Shown here in pieces: positions 27,293 through 39,021 of a stretch of 64,000 nt of DNA. The position numbers and the translations under genes were made by a program. Source of the stretch: Carnegiea gigantea (lineage: Eukaryota; Streptophyta; Magnoliopsida; Caryophyllales; Cactaceae). The notes under the pieces are model-generated. The model made no database searches. It had not been told where the DNA came from and saw only the letters and a program-made list of their open reading frames with translations. The DNA lies in contig JAKOGI010000568.1 of the NCBI GenBank assembly GCA_029747015.1, forward strand, positions 62,001-126,000. Direction: 5' to 3'. Positions within the stretch are counted from its first letter, which is position 1. Every line of letters starts with the position of its first letter.

Positions 27293-28111
27293 GAAGGTAG
27301 GCAGGGTGTGAACCAAACAGGGGGAAACAGGGTGGAACCCTGTTCGGGACAACATCAGCCGAACCCTTCTGAGATAATTTCAGGAACAGGCTCCCAAACA
27401 GGCTTGGGAAACAGGCTTGGGAACAGGTCCTGAACTTGTTTCACCAAGTATTCCAGCTAGGATGGAGAGCATATCTGTGAACCCACTTTCACCACGATCA
27501 TGGAAATACCAAAGTTCACATCCTCTTGATCAAATTTTGTCTGATATTAATGCAGGAGTTCAAACTAGATCTAGGCTTAAAAATTTCTGTGCTTTCTATG
27601 CTTTTCTCTCAAAAATTGAGCCTAAGAATATTAATGAAGCTCTTGCAGATTCAGATTGGGTCACAGCCATGCAAGAAGAACTCCATCAGTTCGAAAGAAA
27701 CAAGATATGGCTCACTTTCTTGGACCTTGTTTGGTATCTTGGGCAACCAAGAAACAACTCTCTGTTGCCTTGTCCATAGCAGAAGCTGAGTATGTGGCAG
27801 CTGCATCTTGTTGTGCTCAGTTATTATGGATAAGACAACAACTCAAGGACTTTTGTGTTGACATAGGATGCATTCCTATTTATTGTGACAATACAAGTGC
27901 AATTAACATTGCCAAAAATCCATGTCAACACAAAAGAACAAAACATATTGACATTCGTCATCATTTCTTGAGAGACAATGTTGAAAAGGGAGTGATCTCA
28001 ATGAATTTTTGTGCCACTGAAAATCAAATTGCTGATATATTCACAAAGGCATTGAGTAGAGAACAATTTGAAAGGAATAGACTCGAACTAGGCTTAATTA
28101 GAGCAACCTGA
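27293..28111 (+). pseudogene. pol: Copia pol, RT stub fused to RNase H after an internal deletion
   Basis: After 27,292 the reading continues through a linker rich in repeated AACAGG to the start of the RT domain in another frame (27,465-27,711: WKYQSSHPLDQIL through WVTAMQEELHQFERNKIW). It then jumps at about 27,712-27,725, in a third frame, to the end of the RNase H region (FLGPCLVSWATKKQ, AEAEYVAAASC, IYCDNTSAI, KHIDIRHHFLRD, QIADIFTKAL), ending TGA at 28,109-28,111. The RT catalytic motifs, including the YVDD region, are absent. Compared with intact copia pol, roughly 1.2 kb is missing (estimate from family length). The element therefore depended on another copy's RT if it moved after the deletion. 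Confidence 0.88.
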
Positions 28112-28545
28112 CCAACCTGTTCTCTCTCCCTGTTTGTAAAATTTAAAAGTGACGGGTACAACATGTTAAATTTTTGTTTGCAATCAACTTGTGTGCTATG
28201 TTTAGCATATGTGAGGTTTGCAACTTGCTGACACTCGTTGAGGTCTAATGAGATTGCCCCTATTGTCCAATGTTACCGAGCAAGTAACCTCAAGAACAAG
28301 CATCAGGAACAGGTACGCCTCTTGTTTGTCAAATGTGTGCAACAAAATGAAAACTGCTAATCTCTTCCCGAGGCGTGCGCGGCCTAAATAAATGCTAAAA
28401 TCCTTTGCAAAAACGGGCAAAATCTTTTAAAGATTTCGCACGTCTCTCTCTCCCTTTAAAGCTCTCATGCTCAAATCTCTCACCTCCATTGAAACTCTCT
28501 GAAACTCTGTTCAAGAAACCCTAATCTCTCTCCTTCCTCTGAAAA
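28112..28545 (+). other. Leader between pol and the 3' ORF of the copia element
   Basis: 434 bp without a coding feature. The last 110 bp are pyrimidine-rich (CTCTCTCTCCC, CTAATCTCTCTCCTTCC) and end AAAAATGGCGG, a good plant start context at 28,546. This resembles the 5' leader of an ordinary plant gene and may mean the 3' ORF has its own transcript. No clear TATA box was seen (CTAAATAAATG near 28,385 is weak). Confidence 0.45.
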
Positions 28546-30498
28546 ATGGCGGTCCCCATTAGCTTCGAGAGCTCCTCAACCTCGACCCAGGGCAACCAGA
28601 CACAGGGCACAGCCTTGCAAACAGCCACAGCCCTGTTTGCACCTACACAATTTCTGACGGCCCTCATGGAAGGTAAAAATACTGAACCTCCTCGACCCAT
28701 TGCCTATAAACCTTTTGGGTTTTTGAAAAGTATCGACCTTAGAACAGTGAATTTGAAATTGGAAGACATCCCGTACAATTTTGGGTGGGAATTGATTTTG
28801 TTTGGTGAAACGGGTGCATGTCAACCCCAAGAACTTATTGGGGCATCTGAAAGAAAAATTGGGGCTTTGGATGAACTCTTTCTGTTGGACCATGGGCTAG
28901 ATGACATCAATTCGTTTGGGCTATTTTCTGAGCAGGAAACAGGGTCAGAAACAGGGCTTGAAGTTTTTAGGGATGACCTAGGGGAGGATTTGTCAAAAGA
29001 AGAAGGGGGAAGTAGTGGTCAAATGGAGGAGTCTCCTGTGAAGCCTGAACAAGCCACACCGGTACCACCAACCGGTGAGAAACGTAAACGATACAAAATT
29101 GTGGCTAGGCGTACTAGAATGCCAAGAACACGACCACCATCAAGGCCTAAAAGCGGCCAGACTGAAGCGCCCTCAAAAAATGAACCCCCTGTCAAACCAA
29201 AACCACAAATCCCCTCTTCGGCCAAACCCACAAACAGACCCACAAGAAAATCAGCCCGAGTAGCTTTTCACTCCACTCCTCGTCCTGCCAAATAGTCAGC
29301 CCCTGTTATTGAGGAGATTGATTCCTCCTCTGAGCCTTCATCAGATAGCGACACTGAGAACACTGCAAACAGGGCACGCCCGTGTTCTCAGAGTCCTCAG
29401 AGAATAAGCCTCTTCTTACACCAAAACCATCACCCCTCAAAACTCCCAAGAGAAAAGCCTCCCTCAAACACGCCTCCACCCAAGACGCTCCTACTGAGCC
29501 CCAACCTAAACGAGCCAAGAAATCTAACCCGTCTGCAATCTCAGCCAAACTGACCCAATTACTTCAGAGACGGGTTGTCAGGGGCAAAATTATAAAGGTC
29601 AAATATTTTGAGGAACAGGGACTGGGGGTGTTTCTGCACAAGCTGCATGCACAGGGGTGGTATGAGTTGTTTACAAACACCCAGCTGGGGTGTTCTGTAC
29701 ATGAGTTGGCAGAGTTCTATGCCAACTGCACTGTCACCGAAGGAGTGGTGACAAGTACTGTTAATGGGAAGCAGCTTCGCTTTGATGCGAAGATATTAGG
29801 GGACATTCTTGGGATTCCCTCCACAGGCTTTGATATATATGTAAGGGAAGACAAGACTATTCTAGGGACAACCAGGCTGCTGGAACTCACCCCAGAAATT
29901 TAGCCAGCAATCAAGCCTGCAAACACCCAAGTCTGTGAAGAAAGGGAACATGACATCGCTCCATCAATTGCTATTTTGGTTTATCATCAAGAATGTCATC
30001 CCCAGAGGCCAGGGTCGCAATCTTGCTGATGCCATGGATCAGTGTTTGATGGATCTGATGGACACGGAAGTGCAAATTAACCTTCCTGCCATCATGATTC
30101 GACATATTGCAAGAATTGCAAACACCACTAGGGAACATGATCTGGGATACGGCTTCTTTCTGACTAGTGTGTTTGAGCACTTTGGGGTGACACTGCAGAA
30201 GAAGGTGGGCGCTCAGTTCATTAATGAGATCGGGAGTAACACCCTTATGGGGTGTGGGTATGCTTTGATTGAAGGGTCTGCCTCAGAACAGGGGACCAGA
30301 ACACCCCGTCCTCCTGTTCCTGGCAGTTCCTCAACCAAGCTTGAGGCTGCTTTGGAAGAAAACTCTCGCCTCAGTACTGAGCTTAACGCTGTAAAGGCTG
30401 CCCTGGACGAGGAAAAAGCTCTAAATGCAAAACGCCATGCAGATCTCCTCGCCCTTCTCTCTTCACTTTCAGCAAAATTTTCTCCTTCTGCTCCTTGA
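28546..30498 (+). pseudogene. Extra 3' ORF: putative plant transposon protein domain plus coiled coil
   Basis: This occupies the place of the Sirevirus env-like ORF. Piece 1 (28,546-29,295) starts in a good context (AAAATGGCG) and is rich in Pro, Lys, Arg and Ser, with basic nuclear-localisation-like runs (KRKRYKIVARRTR). It ends at TAG. Piece 2 (29,382-29,903) and piece 3 (about 29,896-30,498) are in other frames, so at least two frameshifts separate them. Pieces 2-3 together resemble the domain annotated in many plant proteins as putative plant transposon protein (RVVRGKIIKVKYF, FDAKILGDILGIP, HQLLFWFIIKNVIPRG). The C-terminus is a heptad-rich coiled coil (30,330-30,480). There is no signal peptide and no obvious membrane segment, so an envelope function is not supported. 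Function unknown. Confidence 0.75.
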
Positions 30499-30970
30499 AC
30501 ACCCGTCATGAGCTGTTCCCATCTGTTGTTCTCATAGCCTGTTCTCACTTCTCTTGGTGAATCAGTTTGTACTCTGTTGCACTCTTTTGATGAATGACAG
30601 GTTATCTTATTTTTTGATTGGCTTTGCCTTGCTTGCTTTCTGTTGTGAATTGCTTGTGTGTGACTAGGATGGCCAATCTCATTACCGTACCAACACACTT
30701 GAGGGTATCGCCTGTTGCCTTTCCTCCATTACCCAAGTGGTGGTGATAGCAAACACCCTCTGTTTGACTGTTCGCCCCTACTTTTTAATGATGCCAAAAG
30801 GGGGAAGATAGGATGACCAATACTGTTTTAGTTCTGCCATGGACGAGTTAAATTTCTTACACTCTTTCGATACTGACTGCTTCATGTGAATTGTCGGTCC
30901 TATAAATAATTGGCACTAATCACTTCAATTGTCCTTGAAAGTCAATATGGTCACTTGGTTTGTCATCATC

Positions 30971-30984
30971 AAAAAGGGGGAATT
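30971..30984 (+). other. Polypurine tract of the copia element
   Basis: AAAAAGGGGGAATT lies immediately upstream of the right LTR start at 30,985. This purine run primes plus-strand DNA synthesis. Confidence 0.88.
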
Positions 30985-32488
30985 TGTTAGAATGTATAAA
31001 GTTTTGATGATAACAAATCCAAGTGTTGTTGTTGTTGCTCCAAACAGGCTTTCCAAACAGGACCTTACTGCTGTTCTCAATGTATTAAAACTGCTTGACT
31101 AATGGTTTATCAAGAACAGGTACTCAAGTCAGCAATGTAAGAACACCTGTGAGGAACAGGTTCTGTGAGGTGTTTTGAAGCATATCCTGAGAAGTGTTTG
31201 AAACATAAGATATGTGCAGCTGTGACAAACAGGTTCCGTGCGGTGTTTGAAGCATATTCTGTGAAGTGTTTGCAGCAAAGTCGTTCTACAAGATGATTAG
31301 TGGTTACAACAAGATGTCTTGATTTGATTTAGTTTTATATTTTTAGACTCTTGTTAATATGCCAATTAGAAAGTTTTAATTTATCACTCACTAGAAACGG
31401 TTTTGCTTTTCAGAAAATACTTCGGATCACCCTTCAGAACAACCCTGGAAACAGGGCGATCAGGGTGTTTCCAGAATAAGCTGCGAAAAACTACTTTGCA
31501 CGATTTTTATCTTTTGGATTTTGAGCAGCTTCTTCAAAGATTTGTAAGAAAGATTTTTCTATGGAGTATCTTATTCCTTACCCTAAAAACGGTTATCAAA
31601 AATCTTAAGGGATTTGCAAAATCTTTTTGAATAAAAAGAATATCCAATTTTTGGCAAGTGGATAAGGTAGTTGAGAAAAACATGGGCTAGCTGCTGAAGA
31701 ACACCGCCTTATGCACGCGGTTCAGGAAGTGTTTTCAGCTCATGTCACCTTACCCCTTGTAGCTAAAGGATTCTATTTTCTCTAGGATTTTAGTTTCCAA
31801 AAAATTTCAGAAATAGTTTTTCCATCCCTTGTGGGTAAAGGATTCTATATTCTTCAGATTTTTTAGTTTCCAAAAATTTGATGAATTGTATTCCAAGCAC
31901 TATAAAAGGCGGCTTCTTACAATCTTGGACACATCGGTTTTCAAAGAGAAAAAATCTGAGTTCATGAGCTAAAACGTTTGAAAAGAAAACCGAGCCTTGT
32001 GAGTGAATTAATTGAGCTTTCAAAGTTGGCATACTAGGACTTCATTGTACCCTATATTAGCTTAGTTGAGAAGCATTGTAATAGGGTTTTTTTTTCTTTA
32101 CATTCTTCTTTCACAAGAGTGAGTAGAGTGTGTGTCCAAATCAAGGGGATTTTGGACGTGGGGTAACTTGTCTTAGGGAAGACAGGTTACGTGTGTTACA
32201 AGTTGTAACAAGGTGTGTTACTATTGTAACGTGATTAGCCCGTTTAGTGAAGTGTTTAAATCCTACACGAGGTAGGTCGTGGTTTTTAACCTCAGTTGGG
32301 CTAGAGGTGTTTTCCACGTAAAAATCCTGTGTCTATTATTTCCGCATTCAATTTTGTTGGATTTTCGCTTCTGCTTATCTCAGAAACAACCTGTGCGAAC
32401 AGAGTCTAAGACTGTTTGTCAGCAACTTGCGAAAATCGGACACCATAATTCACCCCCCTCTTGTGGTTGTGTACTCTCTAATTCAACA
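30985..32488 (+). repeat. Right LTR of the copia element
   Basis: 1,504 bp with TG...CA ends, about 97.6% identical to the left LTR by eye; most differences are transitions. TATA motif CTATAAAAGG is at about 31,900. It is followed by target duplication ATGCC (32,489-32,493). Confidence 0.95.
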
Positions 32489-33722
32489 ATGCCTATTTAG
32501 TAGTTTGGTTCACAAGAATATATATCATTCGCTCTCATCAAATGTGAATCGATCCTTATTCCTCTCTTTAGTTACAAAAACATGAAATTAATCTTTAACA
32601 CTAATTCAGACCCAATAATCTCACCTTTTTAACCAAGTCATAAGAGTCAAGCTACACAGTTACTTTTAATTGATAATACCACTCAAACTCACACAGTAAA
32701 ATTTCATTCAATCCTTTTAAATTAACCTCCAATATCCACTTTGAACTTAATTTGTTTTCAAAATACCCAAAATAATATTTCTATTCAATTCTCATATACA
32801 AACACATTTTATTTCCTCAAATTACTTTGAAGATTACATTATGCCATTTACTTCAAGAGAAATTATCTCATAATTGCATTCCCCTCTTTTACTCCCATCA
32901 TTAACCTCAAGCTCAAGCATCCTTTTCCATCACAACACAACCCAAAAATACTATACACATACACTAATAATTTTTCATTCAATTACTACTAGAATTCATC
33001 AAAATTTCATAAAATCAATAAAATTAAACATGAACCCATATTCAAACACCAAACTCTAATTCATCAGTCCACCCCATTGGCTTCCAAGCGTCTCCAAGCT
33101 CAATTTCATCGTCAAAATCTTAAATACTCACAAATTAAGATTAATCTAATTTAAAAAAGACATTTACTAGGAAAATCAACAATAAAAAATCGTGGGAATG
33201 AGTAATAAGGGTTTAGGATTTCACCTTCCCAAACCATCATTGAAACAACTAAAAGGGGAGTTAAAGGAAGGAGATAGGTCCTACTAGGGCTGGCGACAAC
33301 AGTCGTGACCAGCGACACGGGCAGTGTGGCGGCGATTGGCCGGTGTTGGCTAATGAATTAGGCAAAAATGGGACCTGTTGCTTCAAAAAACAGGGGAAGG
33401 GGGCTTGTGGGGGTGTGTGTGTTTGTGTGACTGGGAAATAAAATCAGGCGGGTGTTTTTCACGACTAGGAAATGGGGGGGTCGGTGAGGGGGTATATTAG
33501 TTTTATTCTTTAAATAATTTGCCTTGTTTTGTTTTTTTTTTGTTTTGTTCAATCCCCCGAAATTTAGTTTTTTTTTGGGTTATTATTTTCTTTCCCCTTT
33601 TTAGGATAATAAATAGTTGGGCTAAAGTTTGGGTTAATGTTTAGGGCTTTTATTAGTATTTCTATGGTTTATTTGGAAGGAACTTGTAAATTCAACCCGC
33701 AATAATTAATATACCCATTGCA

Positions 33723-35685
33723 CTTATTTTTATTTCGTTTATTTACATCATAGTCTCATTTCTATAATGTAATTGAGCAAATTGTGTATTATATATATTA
33801 CCCATGACTACTCACTTTTATAAATTTGCCTTTTTATTTATTTATTATTCATCTATTTGTAAGTTTCGAATAATTTAACACGAAACATGACTTAGTTTAT
33901 TCCAAGACCATTTTGCCGTTCCAACCTGCAAATGCATAAAGATTTTAAAACCTTAAATCGAAATGCTGCACTTAACTTTATCAAATTGGAATTTACTAAA
34001 GCAAATAATCATTTATTAGGTTTGAACTATTACAGGGGGCTCCAAAAATACCCTAAACACTTCTAATATGCCACCGCTATGAATTGCATGTTGTTGATTG
34101 CTGGTAACATCTTTGCTCTTACTTTGCATCAGCATGGGATTGTTTGTTTCTCAAAAACAGTAAATACTTTCCTTGTATGGTTATATAATCCTTTATTTGA
34201 TCCGGTGTCTGCTAATTTTTGTTGCGGACCTTCAAAAGAAATTAGTGAACTATGTACTTGAGATGTCTCAGGTCTAAAGAGTGCAACTAGAAGCTGGAGA
34301 TTTGTTTTATATATGCACGTATACTATGGAAGACATTGAACATACACGGTTCGTATGTTCTCCAAATAATTTAATTGAATAGTAGCCACTGAATTTTCCT
34401 TATTTCACTCTCTCATGCTTGTCAACATTTTAGACAATATTGCTCATAACATAAAATTCTTATTAGTTTCTAGCTGATTGACATATAATGCCAATTAACA
34501 ACAACACACAAGTTGTTTAACCTCGAGCAAGCAAAATTATGTTGTAATTGTAGACTACATATTAGAATAAAACGAACTCTTTTCTTTAATTATCACATAT
34601 TTATTGCCGTTATTGGAAAAGCTTTCCGATATCATTTTGATTCCTTTTTGACACCTCTAACATTGTTATTTTTTTCCTTTTCAATCTTAAAAAAATAAGA
34701 TACATCATAAAAGATTCTAATTTCCAACATTACCAAAATTTTGGTAATGATTGATAATACCAAAATTACTAATAAAGATTCTTATAATAAAAATTCTGAT
34801 TTCTAAAGTTATGTATAGCGTTAATCACAAATCTCATGACATTAATATTTTCAATAGTAATTATAACTATTAACAAAGAATTAGTTATTGTGATCGTTAC
34901 AAAGTATGTTATTATATTTATGGTTTATATCTTATCAAATATTAACATATTCATAATAATGAGAACGATCAAAATTCTCAATCTAAGAATAAAAAACTCA
35001 TCATTTAAAATAAAAATAGTTATACATATGTTCAAAACTATTTTAGCACTATATCCTTTATTTCCTTAATGACATTTTCCCTTGATATATAGTATTGAAA
35101 ATCCCAATATGCTTTTCATAGCAACTTAACAATCTACACATTATTTCAAGTTTTATTAGTTTAGAAGTTTTTTTGTCCCCTGTTCTCATTGAAACAATGA
35201 ATAATCCAGTGTTCCAATAATTATTTTATTTTATCATCGAATTTTTATTTTTTAAAAAATATTATTACTCCTTTATTTTTTATTAATTTGTTGTAGTTTA
35301 GAAGTGAAACAAGTTCGAGTTTTGATCTGATCTAAATGAGATAAAATTGAATGAAGTTTTAAAATTTGATCGATTTTATGAGAAAATGAGTATAAAGTTA
35401 GGTCAAATCAGATTTTGAAGTATAAAAATTTCTAAAATTTGATATAAATAATTTATAACTGTACCAATTTGTTTTAAATCGAATTAACCCAGATAATTAT
35501 AACTGGGTCGGGCTAAATTCAGCAGTAGGCTTGCAGCATCTTTGAAATTTTTATTCCCAAATTTGATAAAGCAGGCCTGGTCCCTGGGATTGCCTTGTTG
35601 CTAGGGTCTACTGGGTGAACTTGGAAAAAGAACTAAGAAGCCGTACATCCATCCATCGGAGCGAGAAGAAAGAGAGAGAGAGAGA
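33723..35685. other. AT-rich intergenic DNA upstream of NDUFB7
   Basis: About 2 kb, very AT-rich, with only short ORFs lacking domains or start context. The last 150 bp before the gene become less AT-rich and end in a GA-repeat leader (AGAAAGAGAGAGAGAGAG) directly before the ATG. No convincing TATA box was identified. Confidence 0.6.
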
Positions 35686-35985
35686 ATGGAGGTGCCAGGA
35701 TCATCGAAGAAGATGATAGCAACCCAAGAAGAAATGGTGGAGGCGAGAGTGCCCCTACCCTACAGAGATCAGTGCGCCCATCTCCTTATCCCTCTCAACA
35801 AATGCCGTCAAGCTGAGTTTTACCTTCCATGGAAGTGCGAGAACGAGCGCCATTCTTACGAGAAGTGCGAATACGAGCTTGTCATGGAGCGCATGCTTCA
35901 GATGCAGAAGATCCGCGAACAACAGAAAAACGAACAGCAGCAGAAGCAGCCCATCCCTCTCATCCCTAAAACCGCTAATGCCTAG
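35686..35985 (+). CDS. NDUFB7: NADH dehydrogenase [ubiquinone] 1 beta subcomplex subunit 7 (complex I B18 subunit)
   Basis: A complete 99-residue protein, close to the length of plant homologues (about 100 aa), and the only intact host gene here. It is an accessory subunit of mitochondrial respiratory complex I, on the intermembrane-space face of the membrane arm. The twin CX9C motif is complete: Cys28 and Cys38 (CAHLLIPLNKC), then Cys49 and Cys59 (CENERHSYEKC). These pair into the CHCH helical hairpin, the signature for import and oxidation by MIA40. The N-terminus MEVPGSSKKMIATQEEM and C-terminus LIPKTANA match what I know of plant NDUFB7. The C-terminal third is a charged, Gln-rich helix. 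The ATG at 35,686 follows a GA-rich leader and no earlier in-frame start is needed. The ORF is uninterrupted, so no coding intron is required. Confidence 0.96.
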   Translation: MEVPGSSKKMIATQEEMVEARVPLPYRDQCAHLLIPLNKCRQAEFYLPWKCENERHSYEKCEYELVMERMLQMQKIREQQKNEQQQKQPIPLIPKTANA

Positions 35986-38747
35986 ATCTGTTTTTTTTCA
36001 TCGGTCAGTCACTCATTATTGATCTTATTTTGATTCCTTCTATACTCTGATTGTTGATTTGGGCGGGATTTTGGTTATGCCGATTTTAGGGTTCCTTTGG
36101 CGCTTTCATATGTTGATGTTAATTCGGTCGTTTTAATTTGTGGTGTCCTTGGTCATCGATGGTGTGCTTCCCCTCCCCTCAATATCTGTTCAATTTGGTT
36201 CTCAATCGTTCGGTTTTTTTTTTAATTTTTTATTTCTGGGTTTTACCCCTTTTTGCTGGTTTATGCGAATTCTAGGGTTCTTGTGCGTTTCCGCATTGTA
36301 ATTACTTGCATTTCATTCTAATTGTATTGCCGTTGGGAGATTTTGAGCCCCTGCTCATCGGGATTGAATTCCTTTCTGTGGAATTTCCGCCTTTCTCGTG
36401 TTCTTCATCTTCAGTTTAGCAATTGTTCCCTTGGTATTATATTTTGGTTGACTTTACTATGTTCAAGTCCCTGGTTTGGAGTCAGGAACAGTGATTATCA
36501 TGAAATTATGACACTTCCTCTGAAATACTTGATATTTTTACTTCATTTTGGGGTCGCTGGTGCGATTATCTGAATACATCAGAACTTCATGTGGTGTTCC
36601 TTGGAGAGAGGGGCTTCAGATAGTTGACTATAACAGAATGACAAGCATGTGTATGAAGCAGCATTTGCTCCTAGCTAAATAGCTCAGTTATGGGCTTTGC
36701 TATCGTTAAAAACCCTCCAAAAGGGAAACATTCTTACAACGGAGAAAATGGAAGCAGGAAGAAAGTGGCACTCTCTCTTTGCTGGCATGTCAGCAACATT
36801 GTGAATCTATCTGTGCCCACCTCATTATATCCCCATCCCTTAGCTGGAGGCATACTGAGTAGCCCCTTAAAGCATCTCTGACTCAGCTTGCATACTGAAC
36901 TCTGTTAATACAAATTCTGCAACTTCCTCAATGTTCATTGTCTCCGATGTGCCCACATCTTCCTTTCAATCAGTGCTTTTTCAATGGCCTATCCAGTCAC
37001 ATGCTCACAGAAAAATGACCATTCGTCCTGTTTGTGTCCCTGTGATTACACCTTTGCCTATCATTTCTGGCTAATGCGCCCATTACTCTGTTGACTGTCT
37101 TCATGTCCACCTTTAAATTGTTGCTTTTCTTTGGTCTACATGATTCAAAATCGAGCCATGAAATGATCTGTTTGGGTCAATATGGATATCATTCTGGATT
37201 AACCTATTTCCTCCAAAATTCGAATACTCCAGACGACAGCCAGAGCCACCTGGAGAGAGCGTGATCTCCTTGTGAATTAAGTCATGTCCCATTCATTTTT
37301 CTTGTCTGGATTTAAGCATATTGAAGAAATTGTCTAATAAACAAGATGAAAATGCTTGACATGAATTGACATGCTTGATAATTGAGAATTGTTGTTAACT
37401 CTTTACCCATTTTATTCAATATGTTGAAAACAGCTAACCTAATTTAACTTATTATCTGCTATGTTTAGTCATGTAATATTTTTAATATTTGCACTTGTAA
37501 AAAGAATAAAATGAAATACAATTATCAAATTCTGACGACCACATGCCAAATGTTGAAACCTTATCGTAATAACACATTAAATATGGATGATAACTAGGTT
37601 AATGGGTCTATTTCAGGACAGCCTACGTACCTAGATTAAATCAAACATGTAACTTTAGTGTAACCTAAGGGGCTTGACCCAACATGATAACATAACCCCA
37701 ACCGTACCCGAGGTTACTGAGAGAAACACAAACCCAGCACTATCAGGACCAATTTTGATCCAAAGCCAACATCAATCGACTATTTAGAGTGGAAGCATAT
37801 TTTCTATTTTTGAGTAAATCTATGCTATTTTCAAGAGTGACACGAAGTTGACCCCATTATAAATGGATTAGCGGTCAATCTGAACCGATTAGTTCCCTAG
37901 CTATGGGTTATTCATGTTGAGTTTAATTTAGATGGTTTGGAAACCCAAACCCTAGTTAGATTTAGTATTTTTATTTAGGTTCGCATTTTGTGTTGTTCCT
38001 GCATCTGGTAGCCTACAGAGAGCCTTGTATGAGTTATATAGCTGCAACTTGTCTTCAATTCCTTCATTCCCGAAGAAAATGTCCAATTCACATCAACTCC
38101 ACTTAATGTCTGGTGAATTGATTAAATTTGAATAGGTGCTTCATCTTTTTCTCTTCAGTATTGCAAGGGGACCCTGAAAGAGTGAATCAAAGAGGAAATT
38201 GCATCATGATAAATCTTCCAAAAGGCACATCCTTAGTGTGGTTGGTGCATTCAAAGCCCTGATAGACTTCTGCGTTTTGCATTCTTTGTCATTGTGATTC
38301 AAATCATGCTGAGTAGCCTGCTTCACTGTGTAAAGTCGTTTTATTGAATAAACGTAAACTGCTATGACCACACTTCACACTAGATCTACTGAAACTCAAA
38401 TAAATTTAGAGGGACAATAAATTGATTTCTGTGTGAACCCTGGTTAGATGAATCATAACCTTAGTTTCAGCTCAGGCTGCTCCAGTTTGCGTGAAAATAG
38501 CATGCAATCCATGTGCTTGTAATCTAGCCCAACGGGTTTAGCGCCCTCCATCTGGAGAACTGCAACCTTCTCCTTCTTTGTAGAGTTGCTGGCTCGAGGC
38601 TACTAGCTGAAGTGTCTTATAAGAAGTCGATAGCTAAGTCACTAAGAAAGGGGGAGGATGAAGAGAGAAACAGAGACTATCAGAGTTATGGTAATGCATC
38701 ATACATAATGATAAATGCGAAGGAGATGGTGGAGGGCTGAGAAAATT

Positions 38748-38748
<1 letters not shown>
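35986..38748. other. Downstream flank of NDUFB7: 3' UTR and unique non-coding DNA
   Basis: About 2.8 kb without a recognisable ORF or repeat family. The first few hundred bases, rich in T tracts and with TTCTAGGGTTC-like stretches, could hold the 3' UTR and perhaps a UTR intron, but I cannot place splice or polyadenylation sites. The stretch near 37,590-37,960 has several CCCAA/AACCC words and might be an old MITE, without clear ends. Confidence 0.5.

Positions 38749-38784
<36 letters not shown>
38749..38784. repeat. (AG)18 microsatellite
   Basis: An uninterrupted AG dinucleotide run of 36 bp. Confidence 0.97.
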
Positions 38785-38785
<1 letters not shown>

Positions 38786-39021
38786 AATTTTGGAATTTAA
38801 AATGCAGGCTATTCGGTCTTCATATGTTAACTGAATTAGGTATATGCATGCACGTTGTGGATTAGGTTTGAATTTTTAATGGGCAAGTTACAACTACTAT
38901 ATCAAATATGTTAATTCCTAAAGCTTCAATAATCTATACATGGTTTTCTTACGACATCTTTCTTTTTTTCTTTTTTTTTTTGGCTCGGCTAAAGACGAAA
39001 ATGCTCTAGTTACCAGACTAA

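Larger units (their letters stand above)
22509..32488 (+). mobile_element. Complete Ty1/copia retrotransposon, Sirevirus-like, non-autonomous
   Basis: The element is 9,980 bp with two 1,504-bp LTRs beginning TGTTAGAAT and ending ATTCAACA, flanked by a perfect 5-bp target duplication ATGCC (22,504-22,508 and 32,489-32,493). Order: left LTR, primer binding site, gag, protease, integrase, an RT stub joined to RNase H, an extra 3' ORF region, polypurine tract, right LTR. Integrase before RT defines Ty1/copia. Long LTRs, two zinc knuckles in a long gag and an extra ORF after pol point to the Sirevirus/Maximus lineage. By eye the LTRs differ at about 37 sites including indels (roughly 2.4%), so the insertion is fairly young. 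Stops, frameshifts and the RT deletion mean it cannot supply its own enzymes. Confidence 0.95.
21097..33722 (-). repeat. LTR C, about 2.64 kb, split by the Sirevirus insertion
   Basis: The plus-strand sequence begins TGCAATGCCCCC at 21,097, just beyond the primer binding site. After removing the inserted copia element and one copy of its target duplication (22,509-32,493), the sequence continues to ATACCCATTGCA ending at 33,722. This gives perfect 7-bp terminal inverted repeats TGCAATG/CATTGCA and an LTR of about 2,641 bp. The left end is well supported by the primer site. The right end rests only on the inverted terminal motif and on the GC-rich, leader-like stretch at 33,200-33,500 that resembles the outer parts of the other long LTRs here. 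Inside are only short ORFs without domains. Confidence 0.6.

Noticed and set aside
28546..30498. Retroviral-type envelope protein in the copia element
   Set aside because: No signal peptide, transmembrane helix or surface-protein features. The domain resembles plant transposon-annotated proteins instead.
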